Positions 33,426 to 36,334 of a stretch of DNA of 36,334 nucleotides are shown piece after piece. The number at the start of each line of letters is the position of its first letter. The stretch's first letter is position 1. Origin of the DNA: Monosiga brevicollis MX1 (Eukaryota; Opisthokonta; Choanoflagellata; Craspedida; Salpingoecidae); the NCBI RefSeq assembly GCF_000002865.3, contig NW_001865044.1, forward strand, positions 195,879 through 232,212, given 5' to 3'. The notes under the pieces were generated by a model. It was not told the DNA's origin, ran no database searches, and saw only the letters and a program-made list of their open reading frames with translations. A program made the translations under genes and the position numbers.

Positions 33426-33534
33426 GCTTTCTCTCGCGTTAAAGCAAATTTTGTCTCCTCACTGGATCTTGGGACGAGGCGTCGCCGTTGACCTTGAGCC
33501 GATACACGTCGATTGGAGTTTACATTGTACCACC

Positions 33535-34316
33535 ATGCTCAAGGGATTGCGACAAGTGGCCAGCGCGCTGGCCATGCCCAGCCGGTCTGCAGTGCTGGCG
33601 CGTGGCCTGGCCACCAAGATGCCCGAAATGCCCACCTGCCTGCACGTGGGCCAGTCGATCGAGACGACCCGGTCCTTTTCGCCGGAGGATGTCCAGGCCT
33701 TTGCCGAGCTGAGTGGGGACTTTAACCCGCTGCACCTTGATGCCGATTTCGCGGCCAAGACCCGCTTCGGCCGTCCCATCGTCCATGGCGTCCTCATCAA
33801 CGGGTTGGTGCTTTGCCTGCCTCGTCTGCGGGCACGTGGGCACGTGCATCTGATGCTCACTCGTAAACTCAGATCTGCCCAAACGCATGGCGCCTGACCA
33901 ACCACCATCGCTTGATCCACTGCTTTTAGTCTCCTTTCGGGCATCATGGGCGCGCAATTGCCTGGTGCAGGCTCCATTTTCCTGAGCCAAACTCTCTCCT
34001 TCTCGGTGCGTCACTCCCTGCCCAAGCACCCCGTTGCCAAGTCCACAATGCTTTTCCCCACAGCGGATATCTCAGCTTGATCAGACCTCACTCACCTCCC
34101 TTCTCACGGTCATCCGCCAAACAGGCCCCCTTGTTCGTGGGCGAGCCCGTTACCGTGCGCGCTACCGTGGACAAGTTTCATCCAACCAAGCCCGTGGTGG
34201 AGCTCAAGACCATCAGCCTCGACAAGGATGGCCAGCAGCTCATGGCTGGTACGGCAGTCGTCATGATCCGTCCAGAGCTCTACGCTGCCTCCATGGACGC
34301 CGCCAAGAGCAAGTAG
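33535..34316 (+). CDS. HTD2: HTD2-like mitochondrial (R)-3-hydroxyacyl-thioester dehydratase
   Basis: MaoC/hot-dog-fold hydratase expected to dehydrate 3-hydroxyacyl-ACP in mitochondrial fatty-acid synthesis. Three exons, 33535-33803, 33930-34005 and 34125-34316, close in phase and give 178 residues (human HTD2 is 168). Residues about 1-28 are rich in Arg, Ala, Ser and Leu and lack acidic residues, a plausible mitochondrial presequence. The catalytic hydratase motif is clear: SGDFNPLHLDADFAAKTRFG with Asp62, Asn64 and His67, then GRPIVHGVLINGL. Exon 2 gives LLSGIMGAQLPGAGS and exon 3 PLFVGEPVTVRATV. The exon 1 donor is a weak gttggt, but the phase joins NG|LLSGIMG, as the family requires. Start: ATG with a good ACCACC context. 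A peroxisomal or bacterial-type (R)-enoyl-CoA hydratase of the same family is the alternative. Confidence 0.92.
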
Positions 34317-35441
34317 AAGCTCTGACATCCGAGAAGCACGCAGGCCGCTGATAGCTGAAAACGCGTCTACTCCTTGTTCTGCCCACCACCCTTCTTTGGA
34401 TTTTCGCTTGTCCCCATTGAATCTCACCCTTGCCGCTTTTGTGGACCCCTTTGGTCTTTGGCACCATTGGCTGCGTAAACACCGGGCACACAAGGCAATG
34501 TGTGGGGTGGCTCATTTTTTTCTTCTGTTTTAAAGTCAATCAAAGTCAGTCAAAATTAACCCGGCTTTGGACCTTCATCAAGCTTACTGGCTTTACGCTT
34601 GATGGATGTCACGCTTAGCTTTGACTTTAAGCTTACTGCTTGGCTTTGGTTTGACGCATGTCACACGGGAAACGCGGCTTGCCGCGACGGGAAATCCAAC
34701 TTGTGCTTGGTTGTTTAAACCGTTCTCGTTGTCTTTCATATTTATCGCTTGGACGACGGTAGCAGTGCCGATGCGCCCGTCGTTCGATAGAGCGTTACTC
34801 AACGCATCGTTTGAGTCGGGTTTCATGTCTGTCTGGTATCTATGTACCGAGATAGCGCCCGAATACACAAATGAGCGCGTCAAAAAGGCTGGAAATTCGC
34901 CCGAAAACTATGGAGAAATGATGTCGAAGATGATGACATTTGACCCTTCCTCGTCTCGGTCAGTCCCCGCACGCGCGGGCTCGTTGTGCTGAACGGCGCG
35001 ATCCAGACGTGTGCAGGCTTATGAGCCCGGAAGGCGGCGCAGTCAGACGGGTGTGCTCTTGGTTCGCTGGACGACGCGCGCAGACTTGGTCCAGTTTTTT
35101 TTCCCGCTGCGCGGCCTTGATCTACGAGACGACGCAGTCGGTGTATTCCTTCCCGTCGGCCCCGTGGTCTCAGCACCACGTGAGGTGCACGACGGCACAG
35201 AGTACTCGCACCGTTGAGAGGTTTCGTTGGCACATTTTGCTATCTACTGCAACAGGTGCGTGAGCATCGAGTGGATTTCAAAACCAGCGCACGTGGTAGC
35301 AAGTAGTCCGGCCTGTGAATTTATCCAATCTACATCAGTTCCTCACCAATATTGCACTGATGGCCTTCATCTAGGCACTTTGCTCCCAATCACTTCTGCA
35401 AAGGAGGTTGCAGCACATACTTGACAGCTCCCCTGTGCACC
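34317..35441. other. Gene-poor stretch with imperfect direct repeat
   Basis: No supported gene in about 1.1 kb. It contains the HTD2 3' region and a spaced imperfect repeat (34580-34665). Several frames are open for 60-130 codons (for example 34606-34992 on plus and 34880-35233 on minus), but none shows a domain or splice structure I can defend. Part of it is probably the promoter of the following gene. Confidence 0.5.
34580..34665. repeat. Imperfect 49-bp direct repeat
   Basis: AAGCTTACTG starts two diverged copies (34580 and 34629). Both run through a TTTGACG/CTTGATG-like core to ATGTCAC. Copies are adjacent and differ by a few substitutions and small indels. Confidence 0.65.
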
Positions 35442-36170
35442 ATGAGTGCACCGAGCAATGCGCAAGGCAAATCGTCTCAATTGGCGGTCAAGGCATCAGC
35501 AGTCACCACCAAACATGGTGACGAGTCTCGGGACCAGAAGGGCGTCTTGTTTTCTACTCTTTCTCAGGCAATCGGACCTCCCCCAGCCTCTGCACTGGCA
35601 GTACCACTTGACCGGATTCACACTGGCAAAACGGCAAAGCATTTGGTGGCTTCCGAGCCTGTTGATCTGAGCAGCAAAGATACTGCCGCAGCGCAGGAGC
35701 AAAATGCCATCACCTCGACTTCGCATTCCAGCAAGAGGTCAAGTGGCAGCAAAGTGGAGTGCAAAGATTGTGGGAGGTCGGTGTCTGATTCCAGCGCAGC
35801 GCGAACGCACATTGAGCAACATCACCGGGGCAAGCGGCTGTCAGACTGCTTCCCAAGTGCGAGCACGATGCTGTGTGGAGAGGAAGACTGCACTTTCGAG
35901 TGGTTTGCAAGATCTGCCGCCCCCTTTGCTACGCATTGCGCTACCGCGCACGATTGCATGGACGGTGGCGTAGCAGCTTTTGGCAAAGTTTACGAGCCGT
36001 GCAAGCAGTGTCTCCGGTGCTTTGGCTGCTTCAAGAACTCGGCGGCCCTGCGTAAGCACAAATCGCGCGCAAAGTGCACGCCTTACAAACCTCCCCTAGT
36101 GCCATACCGCCCAAAGCCGGCTAGAGACAAGCCCATAGCAAACCCCAAGCCTGTAGAGGTGAAGCACTGA
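35442..36170 (+). CDS. Intronless protein with three Cys/His zinc-finger-like motifs
   Basis: I do not recognise a family. The single-exon frame encodes 242 residues. Residues 1-104 are Ser/Ala/Lys-rich and probably disordered. Three Cys/His clusters follow: C107-x2-C110-x12-H123-x3-H127, which fits the classical C2H2 pattern; C145-x4-C150-x14-H165-x4-H170, a looser C2H2; and C190-x2-C193-x12-H206-x5-C212, a C2HC variant. The tail is Pro/Lys-rich and basic. A nucleic-acid-binding role is plausible but not shown. The lack of introns contrasts with the other genes in the window, and a small family of similar genes or an origin from a mobile element is possible. Start: ATG 35442 in context CACCATGA. 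Confidence 0.65.
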   Translation: MSAPSNAQGKSSQLAVKASAVTTKHGDESRDQKGVLFSTLSQAIGPPPASALAVPLDRIHTGKTAKHLVASEPVDLSSKDTAAAQEQNAITSTSHSSKRSSGSKVECKDCGRSVSDSSAARTHIEQHHRGKRLSDCFPSASTMLCGEEDCTFEWFARSAAPFATHCATAHDCMDGGVAAFGKVYEPCKQCLRCFGCFKNSAALRKHKSRAKCTPYKPPLVPYRPKPARDKPIANPKPVEVKH

Positions 36171-36334
36171 TGCTCATGACACACGGACTGTCCTTTCTTG
36201 GGTGGGATTTTTGATGAAAATAGGCCAACTCAATCGTGTGTCAAAAGCTGGGTGCCGGCGATTGCCCACAGGAGACTTGTCTACCAAATTGTCAAGCGCG
36301 CTTTCGGTCTCGGCGAGACTGGGTCAGACACGTG
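36171..36334. other. 3' flank of the zinc-finger-like gene
   Basis: Nothing recognisable; no polyadenylation hexamer of the AATAAA form is seen before the window ends. Confidence 0.4.

Larger units (their letters stand above)
32818..33534. promoter_or_regulatory. Head-to-head 5' region of transporter (-) and HTD2 (+)
   Basis: The 717-base divergent spacer contains a GA tract (33169-33199), a CA tract (33252-33285) and a CT tract (33399-33425). No coding gene is supported, though the frames nearest 32818-33160 are long on both strands. It probably includes 5' untranslated exons and promoters for both genes. Confidence 0.55.

Noticed and set aside
34606-34992. 128-codon plus-strand frame with a signal-peptide-like start
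   Set aside because: It begins inside the direct repeat, has no recognisable domain after the hydrophobic start, and lacks splice or conservation support.
1-36334. Transposons, tRNA and rRNA genes
   Set aside because: I looked for transposase, reverse-transcriptase or integrase motifs, terminal repeats and cloverleaf-like sequence and saw none I could support by eye; a dedicated scan would be needed to exclude degenerate copies.
1-36334. A single new multi-gene system
   Set aside because: The genes act in unrelated pathways, are on both strands with separate promoters, and most are recognisable single-copy-type orthologues, so nothing suggests a linked functional cassette.

Overview
The window looks like nuclear DNA from a unicellular relative of animals, most likely a choanoflagellate of the Monosiga type. 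This is inferred from gene content and architecture, not from a database match. Its genes are animal-like orthologues (neurofibromin, WDR11, DUSP12, a class I myosin, TRMT5, an MFSD8-like carrier, HTD2). Most are cut by many short GT-AG introns of about 70-150 bases, with tight spacing, GC-rich coding sequence and abundant GA, CA and GT microsatellites. A single ambiguous base (26436) points to a draft assembly.

Layout: DUSP12-like phosphatase (+, 302-2063, 7 exons); neurofibromin/NF1 orthologue (-, 2611-12822, about 15 exons, ending in one uninterrupted 6.67-kb exon); WDR11 orthologue (+, 13730-20255, many exons); class I myosin (-, 20632-26296 or slightly longer); TRMT5 tRNA m1G37 methyltransferase (+, 27049-29193, 8 exons); an unrecognised 175-residue protein (+, 29651-30474, 4 exons); MFSD8/CLN7-like transporter (-, 31139-32817, 3 exons); HTD2/MaoC-type mitochondrial hydratase (+, 33535-34316, 3 exons); and an intronless zinc-finger-like protein (+, 35442-36170). 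Gene models were built by hand from reading frame, splice consensus and remembered family sequence. Exon edges are exact where phases close and approximate where stated.

The genes lie mainly as divergent and convergent pairs. NF1/WDR11, myosin/TRMT5 and MFSD8-like/HTD2 each share a 0.7-0.9 kb head-to-head region, and every one of these contains a pure GA (or CT) tract. DUSP12/NF1, WDR11/myosin and orphan/MFSD8-like are tail-to-tail. I see no operon, CRISPR, rRNA, tRNA or recognisable transposon. The genes belong to different pathways (Ras inactivation, Golgi tethering, actin-membrane motor, tRNA modification, lysosomal transport, mitochondrial fatty-acid synthesis), so the window is a slice of core holozoan housekeeping and signalling genes, not a single dedicated system. 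The most unusual points are the intron asymmetry of NF1, the GA tract at each divergent promoter, a possible extra N-terminal exon of the myosin, an in-frame poly-leucine intron in the transporter, and two proteins I cannot assign.
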